From Cellulomonas sp. Leaf395 (GTDB lineage Bacteria; Actinomycetota; Actinomycetes; Actinomycetales; Cellulomonadaceae), in contig NZ_LMQI01000001.1 in assembly GCF_001424125.1 (NCBI RefSeq), forward strand, positions 523,688-587,687: DNA of 64,000 bases, in the 5' to 3' direction. The position numbers were made by a program, and so were the translations under genes. Positions 1-8,223 of the stretch are shown piece by piece. The first letter of the stretch is position 1, and each line of letters starts with the position of its first letter. Below the pieces are notes generated by a model. The model had not been told where the DNA came from, did not search any database, and saw nothing but the letters and a program-made list of their open reading frames with translations.

Positions 1-285
1 GATCGGCTCACCGCACCGGGCGCAGGTCCCGTACGTGCCGTCGTCGAGCCGCGCGACGGCGTCGTCGACGGACTCGAGGCGTGCGAGCGCGTCGCGGACC
101 AGCGCGTCGACCTGAGCGCGCTCGAACGCGATCGTGGCGCCCTCGGGGTCGTGCTCGTCGTCGGCGTTGCTGTCGCGGGACGCGTCGACGACCGCGCGGT
201 GCTCGCCCTGCAGGGCGGACAGGCGCTGGAGGGTCACGGCACGGAGCTCCTCGAGCCTCGCGCGGGAGGTGGCGTCGGCGGTCAT
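1..285 (-). CDS. DksA/TraR-family C4 zinc-finger protein (3' end outside window)
   Basis: Reading leftwards from ATG at 285, 95 codons run open to the window edge, so the C-terminus is missing. The N-terminal half is predicted coiled-coil rich in Arg, Glu and Ala. The visible end has YGTCARCGEPI, the first CxxC half of a DksA/TraR C4 zinc finger; the second CxxC would lie beyond the edge. Proteins of this family bind the RNA polymerase secondary channel or act as small zinc regulators. In actinobacteria most are uncharacterised, so a ppGpp-linked role is only family inference. The gene is divergent from the cold-shock gene. Confidence 0.8.
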   Translation of the reverse strand, partial: MTADATSRARLEELRAVTLQRLSALQGEHRAVVDASRDSNADDEHDPEGATIAFERAQVDALVRDALARLESVDDAVARLDDGTYGTCARCGEPI

Positions 286-410
286 CACCGGGAGAACGCC
301 CGGGCTGCCCACAGCCTTCCCGTCCAGGTACGAGCTGGCGGGGATATTCACGGGCAGTGCCCGGTAACCTGGTGGTCAGTACGTCCTTCTTCTCATGAAC
401 GGGGTTCACC

Positions 411-794
411 GTGCCTACCGGCAAGGTCAAGTGGTTCGACACCGAGCGCGGCTTCGGGTTCATCGCCGGCGACGACGGCGGCGAGGTCTTCCTGCACGCG
501 TCGGCTCTGCCGGAGGGCGTCAACGCGCCGAAGCCCGGCGCCAAGGTCGACTACGGCGTCGCCGACGGCCGCCGCGGTCCGCAGGCCCTGTCGGTCAAGC
601 TGCTGGACCCCGTGCCCTCTGTCGCGAAGGCCGCGCGCAAGCCCGCCGACGACATGGCCGTCATCATCGAGGACCTCATCAAGGTCCTCGACCGCGTCGG
701 CAACGACCTGCGTCGTGGCCGCTACCCCGAGAAGGCACGTGGGGTTCAGTACGCCGCCCTGCTGCGAGCCGTCGCGGACGACATCGAGGCCTGA
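411..794 (+). CDS. Cold-shock domain protein with C-terminal extension
   Basis: The first 67 residues are a cold-shock (OB-fold) domain with KVKWFDTERGFGFIA (RNP1-type GFGFI) and VFLHAS (RNP2-like), so it should bind single-stranded RNA or DNA as a chaperone. The remaining 60 residues form a charged, probably helical extension not found in the 67-70 aa E. coli CspA type but common in actinobacterial homologues. The GTG at 411 is chosen because the CSD begins immediately (M-P-T-G-K-V-K-W). The DUF3027 gene starts 2 nt after its stop, so the two are probably cotranscribed. Confidence 0.93.
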   Translation: MPTGKVKWFDTERGFGFIAGDDGGEVFLHASALPEGVNAPKPGAKVDYGVADGRRGPQALSVKLLDPVPSVAKAARKPADDMAVIIEDLIKVLDRVGNDLRRGRYPEKARGVQYAALLRAVADDIEA

Positions 795-796
795 GC

Positions 797-1804
797 ATGC
801 CTGCAGCAACGAAGGATGCGGTCCTCGGATCGGCCGTCGACCTGGCCCGCGAGGTCGCCGTCGGCCTTGCCGAGGACCCCTCCGACGTCGGCGAGTACCT
901 CGGTCTGGTCGTCGAGGGTGAGCGGCTGGTGTCCCACCGGTTCGCGTCGACCGCCCGCGGCTACCGCGGCTGGGAGTGGACCGTCACGGTCGCCCGCGTG
1001 CCGCGCGGCCGCACCGCCACCGTCTGCGAGGCTGAGCTGCTGCCCGGTCCCGACGCGGTGCTCGGTCGGGCGTGGCTGCCGTGGTCGGAGCGCATCCGAC
1101 CGGGCGACATCGGTCCCGGCGACGTGCTGCCCTTCAAGGCCGACGACCCGCGTCTCGAGCCCGGCTGGACCCCGACGGGGGACCCCGAGCTCGACGACGT
1201 CGCGATCGACGAGCTCGCGCTGGCCCGCGTGCGGGTGCTGTCGCCGGAGGGTCGCGACGAGGCCGCCGAGCGCTGGTACCGCGGTCCGCACGGTCCGACG
1301 AGCGCGGGGTCGCTCGCCTCGGCCGCCGCGTGCGGGAGCTGCGGGTTCCTGGTGCCGCTGCAGGGGTCGCTCGGCACCGTCTTCGGTGTCTGCGCCAACC
1401 AGTGGTCGCCCGACGACGGCGTCGTCGTCAGCGTCGACCACGGCTGCGGCGCCCACTCCGAGACCGCCGCGGAGGCCCCGCCGACCGACTGGCCGGCCGC
1501 CGACCCGCTGATCGACGAGCTCAGCCTCGAGCTGGTCCAGCTGGCACAGCCTGCCGCGGACGTCCAGCCGGAGTCGGGCCTGGCCGACGAGGCTCCGGCG
1601 GACGAGGTCGCGGCGGACGAGATCGCGACCGACGAGGCTCAGGCTCCGACGGACGAGGTCGCGACGGTCGAGGTGCCGGCAGAGGTCACCGTCACCGACG
1701 AGGACCCCGGCGCGTCCGACGCCGAGGCCACCACAGACACATCGGACGGCACCCCCTCCGACACCGCCGACGAGTCGCCGGCGCGCCCCCACCCGGAGCC
1801 GTGA
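797..1804 (+). CDS. DUF3027 family protein
   Basis: A 335-aa actinobacterial protein of unknown function. Residues 1-225 match the DUF3027 pattern, with a putative zinc site formed by C179-x2-C182, C199 and C217-x2-H220 (CGSCGFLV and DHGCGAHS). The last 100 residues are a low-complexity acidic tail of repeated A/T-D-E units (ADEAPADEVAADE), likely disordered. ATG at 797 follows the cold-shock stop directly. The stop codon overlaps the next gene's GTG (GTGA), implying translational coupling to the sacsin-like ATPase. No catalytic role can be assigned. Confidence 0.88.
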   Translation: MPAATKDAVLGSAVDLAREVAVGLAEDPSDVGEYLGLVVEGERLVSHRFASTARGYRGWEWTVTVARVPRGRTATVCEAELLPGPDAVLGRAWLPWSERIRPGDIGPGDVLPFKADDPRLEPGWTPTGDPELDDVAIDELALARVRVLSPEGRDEAAERWYRGPHGPTSAGSLASAAACGSCGFLVPLQGSLGTVFGVCANQWSPDDGVVVSVDHGCGAHSETAAEAPPTDWPAADPLIDELSLELVQLAQPAADVQPESGLADEAPADEVAADEIATDEAQAPTDEVATVEVPAEVTVTDEDPGASDAEATTDTSDGTPSDTADESPARPHPEP

Positions 1805-4800
1805 CCGTCGACGCCTTCGGGACGGCTGCCCTGCGCGCGGCCGTCCTGGGGGCGTGGCGGGTCTCCCCGGCTCGGTTGCGGGAGGACGCCAACACGGAGG
1901 AGGACCACGCCCGCGGCTACTACCGCGACCGTGTGATTGTCGAGCTCGCGCAGAACGCCGCGGACGCGGCCACCCGCGCGGGGGTGCCGGGTCGCCTGCT
2001 CCTGCGGCTGGCGCGCACGGAGGGCGACCGGCTGGTTCTGGTCGCCGCGAACACGGGTGCACCCCTGGACACGGACGGCGTCGCGTCGCTGGTGTCGATG
2101 CGCGCGTCGGCCAAACGGGACGACCGCCGCGCGGTCGGCCGGTTCGGGGTGGGGTTCGCCGCGGTGCGGTCGGTGTCCGACGAGATCTCCGTGCTGTCCA
2201 CCTCGGGCGGTCTGCGGTTCAGCGTGGCCGATACGGCGGAGCTGCTCGCGGAGGCTGCGGAGACCAACCCTGCGCTGGCCGACGAGGTGCGCCGCCGCGA
2301 CCGGTCCCTGCCGGCGCTCCGGCTCCCGTTCCCCGCGGAGGGCACCCCGCCGAGCGGGTACGACACTGCCGTGGTGCTGGAGCTGCGGGACGAGGTCGCG
2401 GCCGACGAGGTCCGCTCGCTCCTGCACGACGTGGGCGACCCGCTGCTGCTCGCCCTGCCGGGCCTGGTCGAGATCGTGCTCGACGACGACACCGGCCCGG
2501 TCCGGCGCCTGGCGGACGTCGCGGAGCGCTGGACGGTCGCGACGGGGGAGGGCGAGCTGCCCCTGGCGCTCATGGCGGACCGCCCGGTGGAGGAGCGTTC
2601 CGCCCGGGCGTGGCGGGTCACGTGGGCGCTCCCGCGCGACGGTGCGGAGCTGGCTCGCGCGGAGCATGTGGTGCACGCGCCGACGCCGACCGACGAACCG
2701 TGCACGGTGCCCGCCCTGCTCGTCGCGACCTTTCCGCTGGACCCCTCCCGCCGGCACGTCGCGCAGGGCCCGCTCACCGAGGCGGTGCTGGACCATGCGG
2801 CCGACGTCTACTCGCGCCTGGCACACGACCGCGCGGCCGCAGGTCAGGACGCGCTCGCGCTCGTCCCGATGGGGCTCGCCGCGGGCGCGCTCGACGCGAC
2901 GTTGCGGGACCGCATCGTCGACCGCCTGACCCGCACGCCGTTGCTCGTCCCCGCCGCGCCCGACGACGACAGCGTTCTCGTCGTCCCCGAGCGGGCCGTG
3001 GCTCTGGCCGGCTCCTCGGTGCACGACGCCGGTGCGCTGGTCGCCCTGGGCAGGCGCGTCGCGGCCCTGGTGGTCCTGCCGGCCGGGCGCGAGTCGCAGG
3101 CGCGGGCGGTCGGCGTCGAGATCCGCTCGCTGGCCGACGTGGTCGAGGATCTCCCGACGGTCGGCGACGGCGGCTGGTTCGAGCTCTACGACGCCCTCGC
3201 GCTCCTGGCCGCCGACCCGCAGTCGCGCGAGGCACTCGGGGCCGTCCCGGTCCCGCTGGCCGACGGTCGTGTGGTGCGGGGTGCGCGCGGCACCGTCGTG
3301 CTGGACCCCGACCTCGTGGCGCGCGTGGGCGAGCGGACGTTGGAGACGCTGGGCCGCTGGGGCGTCCGCGTGGTCGACCCCGCAGCGGCGCACCCCGTGC
3401 TGGAGCGGCTGGGTGCGCAGTCCCTCGACGCCGTGGGAGTGCTCGCCCAGGACACCGTCCGACGTGCCGTCCTCGACCTCGCCGACGACGACAGTGAGAC
3501 CGACGACGTCGTCGACACGCTCCTCGCCCTCGTCGGCGCCGCGGACGGCAGCCCGCTGCCGAGCGACGCGCTGCCCTGGCTCGGCCTCCTCCCGCTCCCG
3601 GCCGCCGACGGGGACCGCACCCCCGCGGACAGCCTGGTCCTGCCCGGCTCGCCCGCGGCGCAGCTGCTCGACGACCGGGTGCTGGGCACCGTGTCCGCCG
3701 ACGCGGTGGACCGGTGGGGTGCGCAGACCCTCACCGCGGTCGGGGTGCGTGCTGACCTGGTCCTGGTCCGAGTCCCGGACGTCCTCGCGGACCCAGCCTC
3801 GCTGCGGGACGGCGCGACGGACTCGGCGACGCTGGCCGCACAGTCGCTGGACGGCTGGGACGAGTACCTCACGCACCTGGGAGAGCGGCTCGGCGGCGGG
3901 ACGTACGTGGGGGAGGTCGTGGCCGTCGCGGACCTGGACGCGGTCGACCCGGAGGCGTGGCCGAGGGTGCTCGGTCGCATCGCGGGGGACCCGGATCTGC
4001 GTCGCGCGCTCGTCGACCCGGTGCGCGGCGAGTCGTCGGCCGTCGCGCCCTCGTACACGTCGTGGTGGCTGCGCGAGCGGTCGGAGCTGGGCCTCGGCCG
4101 GCCGTTCGCCGTCGGGGACCGGCTGGGCGCGCTCCTTCCCGCCGCGCCGGACGCCGTCGCCCCCCTGGACGCCTCGGTGCAGCGCGCGCTCGGCGGGGTG
4201 GCCTCGCTGGAGGAGCTGGACGGCACCGGGTGGACGCAGCTGCTCGACGGGTGGGGCCCGATCGGGGTGTCGGTCGACCCGGAGCTCGCCGTCGCCGTGT
4301 GGCGGTCGATGGCTCCCGACGAGCCGCCGGAGCGGCTGCCCGCGATCGTGGGACCCGGTCGCGTGGCCGTCGTGCACGCCGAGGACGCCGCCGTCGCGGA
4401 CCACCCGATGTGGTACCAGCGCACCGACGTCGCCGCGCTCGTGCCCGGCACGGAGGCCACCGCCGCACTCCTCGACCTCCCGATCGCCGGCGACCTGGCC
4501 GACGGTGCGGTGACGCCGGGTGGCGAGGTCGACGACGTCCCCGCCGGCGTGCGCACCCTGCTCCCGGACGCTCCGACGACGTGGGTGCAGCACGACGACC
4601 TGCTGGTCGACGGCGCACCCGTCGACTGGTGGGTCGAGGACTCCGTCGTGCACGCCGTGCACCTCGCCGGCCTCGCGGCGGGGCTCGCGCAGGCGGCCGG
4701 CCGGTGGGACCTGCGCTACGCGGTGGAGGTCCTGCTCACGGCTCCGGACCGGGCTGCGGAGATCGCGCTGGACGTGGTCGAGGGGAGCCGCCCCGACGGG

Positions 4801-4830
4801 AGACTGTCCGATCCGTCCGGAACCAGATAG
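1801..4830 (+). CDS. Sacsin/HSP90-type ATPase domain protein
   Basis: A 1009-aa protein with an N-terminal GHKL/HSP90-like ATP-binding fold of the sacsin type. The N-box is VIVELAQNAADA (E48, N52, D55) and the G-box is GRFGVGF (113-119). The remaining 850 residues are leucine/valine-rich with no recognised enzyme motif. Family members are thought to be chaperone-like; function in actinobacteria is unknown. The GTG at 1801 is selected because it overlaps the DUF3027 stop by 4 nt and precedes the conserved N-terminus; the open frame extends further upstream only as a shadow of DUF3027. Cold-shock, DUF3027 and this ATPase form one apparent operon. Confidence 0.87.
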   Translation: MTVDAFGTAALRAAVLGAWRVSPARLREDANTEEDHARGYYRDRVIVELAQNAADAATRAGVPGRLLLRLARTEGDRLVLVAANTGAPLDTDGVASLVSMRASAKRDDRRAVGRFGVGFAAVRSVSDEISVLSTSGGLRFSVADTAELLAEAAETNPALADEVRRRDRSLPALRLPFPAEGTPPSGYDTAVVLELRDEVAADEVRSLLHDVGDPLLLALPGLVEIVLDDDTGPVRRLADVAERWTVATGEGELPLALMADRPVEERSARAWRVTWALPRDGAELARAEHVVHAPTPTDEPCTVPALLVATFPLDPSRRHVAQGPLTEAVLDHAADVYSRLAHDRAAAGQDALALVPMGLAAGALDATLRDRIVDRLTRTPLLVPAAPDDDSVLVVPERAVALAGSSVHDAGALVALGRRVAALVVLPAGRESQARAVGVEIRSLADVVEDLPTVGDGGWFELYDALALLAADPQSREALGAVPVPLADGRVVRGARGTVVLDPDLVARVGERTLETLGRWGVRVVDPAAAHPVLERLGAQSLDAVGVLAQDTVRRAVLDLADDDSETDDVVDTLLALVGAADGSPLPSDALPWLGLLPLPAADGDRTPADSLVLPGSPAAQLLDDRVLGTVSADAVDRWGAQTLTAVGVRADLVLVRVPDVLADPASLRDGATDSATLAAQSLDGWDEYLTHLGERLGGGTYVGEVVAVADLDAVDPEAWPRVLGRIAGDPDLRRALVDPVRGESSAVAPSYTSWWLRERSELGLGRPFAVGDRLGALLPAAPDAVAPLDASVQRALGGVASLEELDGTGWTQLLDGWGPIGVSVDPELAVAVWRSMAPDEPPERLPAIVGPGRVAVVHAEDAAVADHPMWYQRTDVAALVPGTEATAALLDLPIAGDLADGAVTPGGEVDDVPAGVRTLLPDAPTTWVQHDDLLVDGAPVDWWVEDSVVHAVHLAGLAAGLAQAAGRWDLRYAVEVLLTAPDRAAEIALDVVEGSRPDGRLSDPSGTR

Positions 4831-4839
4831 CGTCCGGAC

Positions 4840-5496
4840 GTGCACCCGTTCCCCGCCGTCCCGGACAGCCGCCCAAGTCGGCGCACGGTGCGGGCGTCGA
4901 AGCCTCGGCGGCACTGGCCCCGCAGGGCTTCCCTTGCGCTGGTCTGCACGTTCGTCCTGGTCGCGGTCCCGTTGGCACTGAGTCCGACCACCGACCAGCC
5001 CCACATCCCCGACGCCTTCGAGCTGGCCGCCTCGCGCGACGGCGACGTCTCTTCTCGGTCGGGTGGCCGGACGTCGGGCTCCCCGACGGCCGCAGCGCCG
5101 GTCGCGTCGGAACCCGCCTCCGACCCGGTGGACGCCGGGCCGACGATGGTCGAGGAGATCGTCACCCGCACCAACGAGGAGCGAGCCGCGGCCGGCCTGC
5201 CGGCGCTGGCCGTCTCCGAGTGCGCCGCGCAGCAGGCGGTCGCCCGCACGGCGCTCCTGGCCGCCGAGGACCGGTTCGAGCACGACCCCCTCGAACCGGT
5301 GCTCGAGGCCTGCGCGGTCCGTGCCGTGGGCGAGAACCTGGCCCTCGGCTACCCGACCGCCCTGGCTGTGGTCGCCGGCTGGATGGGGTCCGAGGGCCAC
5401 CGCAACAACATCCTCAGCGCGAAGTACACGCAGATCGGCGTCGGCTGCACCGAGGGACCTCGCGGCATCCTGTGCGCTCAGGTGTTCGTGGCCTGA
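4840..5496 (+). CDS. Secreted CAP/SCP-PR1 domain protein
   Basis: 218 aa: basic N-terminus (RRHWPRRAS), one hydrophobic segment at about 33-47 (LALVCTFVLVAVPLAL) acting as signal or anchor, a Pro/Ser/Ala linker, then a CAP domain from about residue 105. The domain has the usual helix start (VEEIVTRTNEERAAAGLPAL), GENLALGYP and WMGSEGHRNNIL. Bacterial CAP proteins are extracellular with largely unknown function. GTG start 9 nt after the preceding stop. A second CAP protein is encoded at 21047-22228. Confidence 0.9.
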   Translation: MHPFPAVPDSRPSRRTVRASKPRRHWPRRASLALVCTFVLVAVPLALSPTTDQPHIPDAFELAASRDGDVSSRSGGRTSGSPTAAAPVASEPASDPVDAGPTMVEEIVTRTNEERAAAGLPALAVSECAAQQAVARTALLAAEDRFEHDPLEPVLEACAVRAVGENLALGYPTALAVVAGWMGSEGHRNNILSAKYTQIGVGCTEGPRGILCAQVFVA

Positions 5497-5512
5497 GCGC
5501 GGTGCCGCGGCG

Positions 5513-5758
5513 TCAGTGCCGGCGGACGCTGTGGCGTCGTGCCCAGCCCATGCCGAGCAGCCCGAGCACCACCCCGGTCGCGCAGACCCACGCGGGCGTC
5601 CACGACGCGTCGTCGCCGGCCCACGCCAGCACCACGGCGACCACGAACGCGACCGCCCAGACGCCCGTGCCGACAAGCATCACCCGTCCCAGGTCGACGT
5701 CCACCGGGGGCGGTGGGGTCCTGGTCGGGTGCAGCAGCCTGGCGATCAACGAGGGCAC
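5513..5758 (-). CDS. DUF2530 small membrane protein
   Basis: 81 aa with two transmembrane helices (about 27-46 and 56-71) separated by a short loop, a Pro-rich N-terminus (TPPPPVDVDLGRV) and a basic tail (RRHSVRRH). The length and layout fit the actinobacterial DUF2530 family, whose function is unknown. It is convergent with the CAP gene and lies 16 nt from it. Confidence 0.8.
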   Translation of the reverse strand: MPSLIARLLHPTRTPPPPVDVDLGRVMLVGTGVWAVAFVVAVVLAWAGDDASWTPAWVCATGVVLGLLGMGWARRHSVRRH

Positions 5759-5851
5759 CGGAAGAGCCTAGTTGTCCTCACCCGGAGTGGCGTTCGACAC
5801 CCGTGATCGTGCCGTCAGACGGATGAAACATCGGTCTGCAACACTGCGCGC

Positions 5852-7351
5852 ATGTCTTCGACCCCCACCACGCAGACGGAACGTCCTGCGCCCCCGACGA
5901 ACGCTGTCGACCGCTACTTCAAGATCACCGAGCGCGGCTCGACCATCGGTACCGAGATCCGTGGTGGTCTCGTCACCTTCTTCACGATGAGCTACATCAT
6001 CGTGCTCAACCCGTTGATCATCGGCACCGTCCGCTCCGGTGACGGTCTGTTCCTCGGCGGGGGCGACGTCCCGAACCTGACGGCCGTCGCGGCGACCACC
6101 GCGCTCGTCGCCGGCGTGCTCACCATCCTCATGGGCGTCGTCGCCAACTTCCCGCTGGCGCTCGCCGCGGGGCTCGGCCTGAACGCCGTCGTCGCCTACT
6201 CGGTCGCTGCGCTGCCCGACATGTCGTGGCAGGACGCCATGGGCATCGTCGTGCTCGAGGGCCTGATCATCCTGCTCCTGGTGCTCACCGGGTTCCGGGC
6301 CGCGGTGTTCCGCGCGGTCCCCGGGGAGCTGAAGACGGCGATCAGCGTAGGCATCGGCCTGTTCATCGCGTTCATCGGCCTGGTCGACGCCGGCTTCGTG
6401 CGGATCCCCGCCAGCATGGCCACACCAGTGGAGCTGGGCATCGGCGGCTCGCTGGGCAGCTGGCCGCTCCTGGTGTTCGTGTTCGGGCTCATGCTCGCGA
6501 TCGTCCTGATGGTCCGCAAGGTCAAGGGCGCCATCCTGATCGCGATCGTCTCGGCCACCGTGCTGGCGTTCGTCATCGAGCTCGTCGGCAACATCGGCTC
6601 GCAGAAGGACGAGACAGGTGCCGTGGTCAACCCGGGCGGCTGGGCGCTGGGCAACCCGCACTGGCCGGACGGCGGGATCTTCGCGACGCCCGACTTCTCG
6701 CTCGTCGGCCAGTTCTCGCTGTTCGGCTCCATCGAGTCCATCGGGGTCGTCGCCGTCCTGCTGCTCGTGTTCTCGCTCCTGCTCGCCGACTTCTTCGACA
6801 CGATGGGCACGATGGTCGCCGTCGGCAGCGAGGCGAAGCTGCTGGACAAGGACGGCAACCCGATCGGCACGCAGAAGATCCTCGTCGTCGACTCGATCGC
6901 GGCGGCCGCCGGTGGTGCGGGCAGCGTCTCGTCGAACACCAGCTACATCGAGTCCGCGTCGGGCGTCGGTGACGGTGCTCGCACCGGTCTCGCCTCGGTC
7001 GTGACCGGCATCGCGTTCCTCCTGGCCACGTTCCTGGCCCCGCTCGTCTCCATGGTCCCGTTCGAGGCGGCCACCCCGGCGCTCATCGTGGTCGGCTTCC
7101 TCATGGTCACGCAGATCGCGGGCATCGACTGGCGGAACTGGGAGCTCGCCATCCCGGCGTTCCTCACCATCATCCTCATGCCGTTCACGTACTCGATCAC
7201 CGCCGGCATCGGCGCAGGCATCATCACCTTCGTCGTCATCAAGCTGGCCCTCGGCAAGGTCCGCGACATCCACGCGTTCATGTGGATCGCGTCGGCGATG
7301 TTCCTCGTCTACTTCCTCATCGGCCCGATCAAGAGCGCGCTCGGCATCTAG
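5852..7351 (+). CDS. NCS2-family nucleobase permease (AzgA/PbuG type)
   Basis: A 499-aa polytopic membrane protein. The N-terminal RYFKITERGSTIGTEIRGG leads into the first helix (FFTMSYIIVLNPLI), and LGLNAVVAYSV and ADFFDTMGTMVAVGS are typical of the AzgA/PbuG branch of NCS2 transporters. These carry out proton-coupled uptake of hypoxanthine, guanine or adenine. The substrate cannot be fixed from sequence. No purine riboswitch is apparent in the 93 bases upstream. A strong hairpin follows the stop. Confidence 0.9.
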   Translation: MSSTPTTQTERPAPPTNAVDRYFKITERGSTIGTEIRGGLVTFFTMSYIIVLNPLIIGTVRSGDGLFLGGGDVPNLTAVAATTALVAGVLTILMGVVANFPLALAAGLGLNAVVAYSVAALPDMSWQDAMGIVVLEGLIILLLVLTGFRAAVFRAVPGELKTAISVGIGLFIAFIGLVDAGFVRIPASMATPVELGIGGSLGSWPLLVFVFGLMLAIVLMVRKVKGAILIAIVSATVLAFVIELVGNIGSQKDETGAVVNPGGWALGNPHWPDGGIFATPDFSLVGQFSLFGSIESIGVVAVLLLVFSLLLADFFDTMGTMVAVGSEAKLLDKDGNPIGTQKILVVDSIAAAAGGAGSVSSNTSYIESASGVGDGARTGLASVVTGIAFLLATFLAPLVSMVPFEAATPALIVVGFLMVTQIAGIDWRNWELAIPAFLTIILMPFTYSITAGIGAGIITFVVIKLALGKVRDIHAFMWIASAMFLVYFLIGPIKSALGI

Positions 7352-7357
7352 TCCCGC

Positions 7358-7399
7358 ACACGACGGAGGCCGGGTCCCGAGGAGGCCCGGCCTCTCGTG
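7358..7399. terminator. Bidirectional hairpin terminator
   Basis: Inverted repeat with the core arms GAGGCCGGG (7366-7374) and CCCGGCCTC (7386-7394), extended by cacga/tcgtg flanks. It sits between the convergent permease and phosphatase genes and could serve both. There is no long U-run, as is usual in high-GC actinobacteria. Confidence 0.7.
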
Positions 7400-7406
7400 C
7401 GCCCGG

Positions 7407-8033
7407 TCAGCGGCGGGCGGCGGCGATGATCGTCTCGACGGCCGGCAGGAGCTGCCCGAACGACGTCTGGTACAGCGCGGCACCGCCGCCGTACGGGTCG
7501 ACGACGTCGTCGTCGACCGGCCGGTGCGCCATGAGCCCGCGCCTGCTCGCAGCCAGGGGGACGAGCGCCCGCAGCCGGTCCGCCGTGGTCGCGTTGGCGC
7601 CGGGCAGCGTTGCCGGGTCGATGCTGGCGACGAGCCGCGCCAGCTCCCGCAGCGTGAACGTGCGCCGCACGGCCGCCGGGACCATCTCCACGATCGCGGA
7701 GCGGTGGCGGCGGGTCAGCGCGAGGACGAGGTCCGCCTCCGCGACCAGCTCGGGGACCAGCTGCCGTGCCTCGAAGCCCTGCGGGTCGACACCCAGCCCG
7801 GCCACCAGCGCGGCCATCTCGTCGGTCATCGGGCAGCCCGCCACGGCCCCGGTCCCGGCCGACCCGACTTCGATCGCCGGCGTCAGCCCGCCGACGGACT
7901 CGCGCCCGCGGTACGCCGCGCCCAGACCGGCAGCCAGCAGCCGCTCCGCCGCCGGCGACCGGCAGATGTTGCCGGTGCAGACGACGAGCACGCGGAACGG
8001 CTCGGGGGGGTCTGTGGGGCTCACGGGGTCCAT
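7407..8033 (-). CDS. Low-molecular-weight protein tyrosine phosphatase family protein
   Basis: 208 aa. The phosphatase P-loop C-x5-R is CTGNICRS (about residues 17-24), preceded by FRVLVV, and the general-acid Asp is in DDDVVDPYGG near the C-terminus. Such enzymes (Wzb/Etp type, or arsenate-reductase-like relatives) dephosphorylate tyrosine kinases that control polysaccharide export, which would fit the divergent UDP-glucose dehydrogenase gene next door. The C-terminal half is longer than the classic 150-aa enzymes. ATG at 8033 is used because sequence further upstream is not conserved-looking and would overlap the intergenic promoter region. Confidence 0.85.
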   Translation of the reverse strand: MDPVSPTDPPEPFRVLVVCTGNICRSPAAERLLAAGLGAAYRGRESVGGLTPAIEVGSAGTGAVAGCPMTDEMAALVAGLGVDPQGFEARQLVPELVAEADLVLALTRRHRSAIVEMVPAAVRRTFTLRELARLVASIDPATLPGANATTADRLRALVPLAASRRGLMAHRPVDDDVVDPYGGGAALYQTSFGQLLPAVETIIAAARR

Positions 8034-8223
8034 CTTGGGGTCGGCGGGCGCGAACCATGCGTCGGTTGACCCGATCGGCGCATCGTTTCCACCCGGGGGT
8101 GCTTCCGCTCGGCGGTCCGGAACCGCGGGGCAGGGTGACCAGGTATCACCCGCACAAGGCCGGAAATGTCGCGTTCCCGACGATAGAGTCGGCGCCTTCT
8201 GACCCCACTTGGAGTGATGTCTC

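Noticed and set aside
1639-5676. A 1345-codon open frame on the minus strand opposite the DUF3027, sacsin-like ATPase and CAP genes
   Set aside because: It is opposite well-supported genes with family motifs, and its composition (Arg, Gly, Val, repeated RR and GG) is that of an antisense shadow in high-GC DNA.
5759-5851. Purine riboswitch upstream of the NCS2 permease
   Set aside because: The gap is under 100 nt and lacks the conserved core of that class.
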